Source of the DNA: Chloroflexi bacterium HGW-Chloroflexi-10
GTDB taxonomy: Bacteria; Chloroflexota; Anaerolineae; Anaerolineales; Anaerolineaceae
Direction: 5' to 3'
DNA length: 64,000 nt
NCBI GenBank assembly: GCA_002840755.1
Contig: PHBZ01000024.1
Coordinates: 22,274-86,273 of the forward strand
Below are positions 63,566-64,000 of the stretch, piece by piece. Each line of letters opens with the position of its first letter. Position 1 is the first letter of the stretch. The notes under the pieces are model-generated. The model was not told the DNA's origin. It made no database searches and worked only from the letters and a program-made list of their open reading frames with translations. The translations under genes and the position numbers were made by a program.

Positions 63566-63929
63566 TAAAAGGTAAGACGAGAATCTGGTAATAGACAATA
63601 TCCCATCTTTCGATATTGCCCTTGGCTTCCTGAAAGCCTGCTCATCGAATCCCTCGCTCTCAAACACGGGTGAGTCTGAACAATTACATATATAATTTCA
63701 CCCTTAACCAGACCCACCCACGCCAAAATATCCATCGTGAGCCTCTGGAAATTCCCCCATTCAGTACTACCCTAAAAATGTCTTCTTAGTGATCTCCGCG
63801 GTTTCGTGTGATCCATTTTTTATATTTTTTCTCAGCGGTCTCTACGGCTCTGCGCGATAAAATTCTTAAAAAGCCCATTGCACCCTCGATGGGAAGAAAG
63901 GGCTGGATTCATTGGTAACATTAGTAAAC
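63566..63929. other. Non-coding stretch at the right end
   Basis: About 360 bases without a convincing gene. Near 63789-63812 and 63833-63859 two similar words recur, resembling each other around CGCGGT/AGCGGT and the GTGTGAT/GCGCGAT ends. They look like remnants of an intergenic repeat. No tRNA or other known RNA is recognised. Confidence 0.35.
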
Positions 63930-63954
63930 AAAAACACCCGCTTGCGCAGGTGTT
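63930..63954 (-). terminator. Terminator of a minus-strand transcript entering from the right
   Basis: On the minus strand a 9-bp stem AACACCTGC / GCGGGTGTT with a GCAA (GNRA) tetraloop is followed by TTT. The transcript it ends must come from 63955 onward, most of it outside the window. Confidence 0.75.
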
Positions 63955-64000
63955 CGTTTGGTGCCCTTGGGTACCCCGGAGAGACGCTCGCGGGACTCTC
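63955..64000 (-). other. GC-rich 3' end of an unknown minus-strand transcript
   Basis: The 46 bases before the terminator are much richer in G and C than the rest of the window. They include a GAGAG / CTCTC inverted repeat and a sequence ending GGGCACCA on the minus strand. This recalls the 3' end of a structured RNA, but the T-arm of a tRNA is not found. Too little is visible to name it. Confidence 0.3.

Noticed and set aside
63930..64000. tRNA 3' half ending GGGCACCA
   Set aside because: No TTCGA-type T-loop or 5-bp T-stem at the required distance, and the rest lies outside the window.

Overview
The window looks like chromosomal DNA of an anaerobic, fermentative bacterium, most likely a Chloroflexota member of the class Anaerolineae. 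This is inferred from gene content and style: AT-rich genes, lipoproteins and HTH proteins with Ser/Thr/Pro linkers, coiled-coil and membrane proteins without close model homologues, several ABC transporters, and no outer-membrane genes. No insertion sequence, phage, CRISPR array or complete RNA gene was found. 54 protein genes are called, one of them cut by the left edge.

Layout. 1-12.3 kb: a cut PfkB sugar/nucleoside kinase, a TPR-lytic transglycosylase lipoprotein, a pyruvate/2-oxoacid dehydrogenase operon (E1 alpha, E1 beta, E2; no E3 here), an APC-type permease, pyruvate phosphate dikinase, a single-domain response regulator and a zinc-ribbon protein. 12.3-20.3 kb: hydrolase, tRNA nucleotidyltransferase, hpt, tdk, the ribosomal genes rplU-rpmA-rpmE under a perfect-consensus promoter, then selB and a coiled-coil protein. 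The rpmE product carries a C-terminal copy of the RNA polymerase alpha-subunit CTD.

20.3-47.3 kb, all on the minus strand, is the metabolic core. It holds two complete BMP-type (purine nucleoside class) ABC transporters in tandem. Downstream of the first lie two fold-type-II PLP enzymes, a GT2 glycosyltransferase, an uncharacterised protein, a dihydropyrimidinase-type cyclic amidohydrolase and three complex-I-like membrane proteins. Upstream of the second lies an 8-oxoguanine deaminase - adenine deaminase - GntR regulator - YgeY-like hydrolase - YgeW-like carbamoyltransferase - carbamate kinase run. Together these read as uptake of nucleosides or purines, deamination and ring opening, then carbamoyl phosphate and ATP formation by carbamate kinase. 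The cluster resembles the anaerobic purine/uric-acid gene sets of other bacteria, but with different partners. A promoter flanked by two near-identical GntR-type inverted repeats precedes the deaminases.

47.3-64 kb: uvrA, an MFS/UMF1 transporter, methylmalonyl-CoA epimerase and mutase large subunit, a CPA2 antiporter paired with a PII-like protein, rplI, a RodZ-like protein with two HTH domains, rimO, a GT39-like membrane protein, two small membrane/TPR proteins, a Fur-family regulator and an RsmI-like methyltransferase. The right end holds about 430 bases without a gene and a minus-strand terminator belonging to something outside the window.
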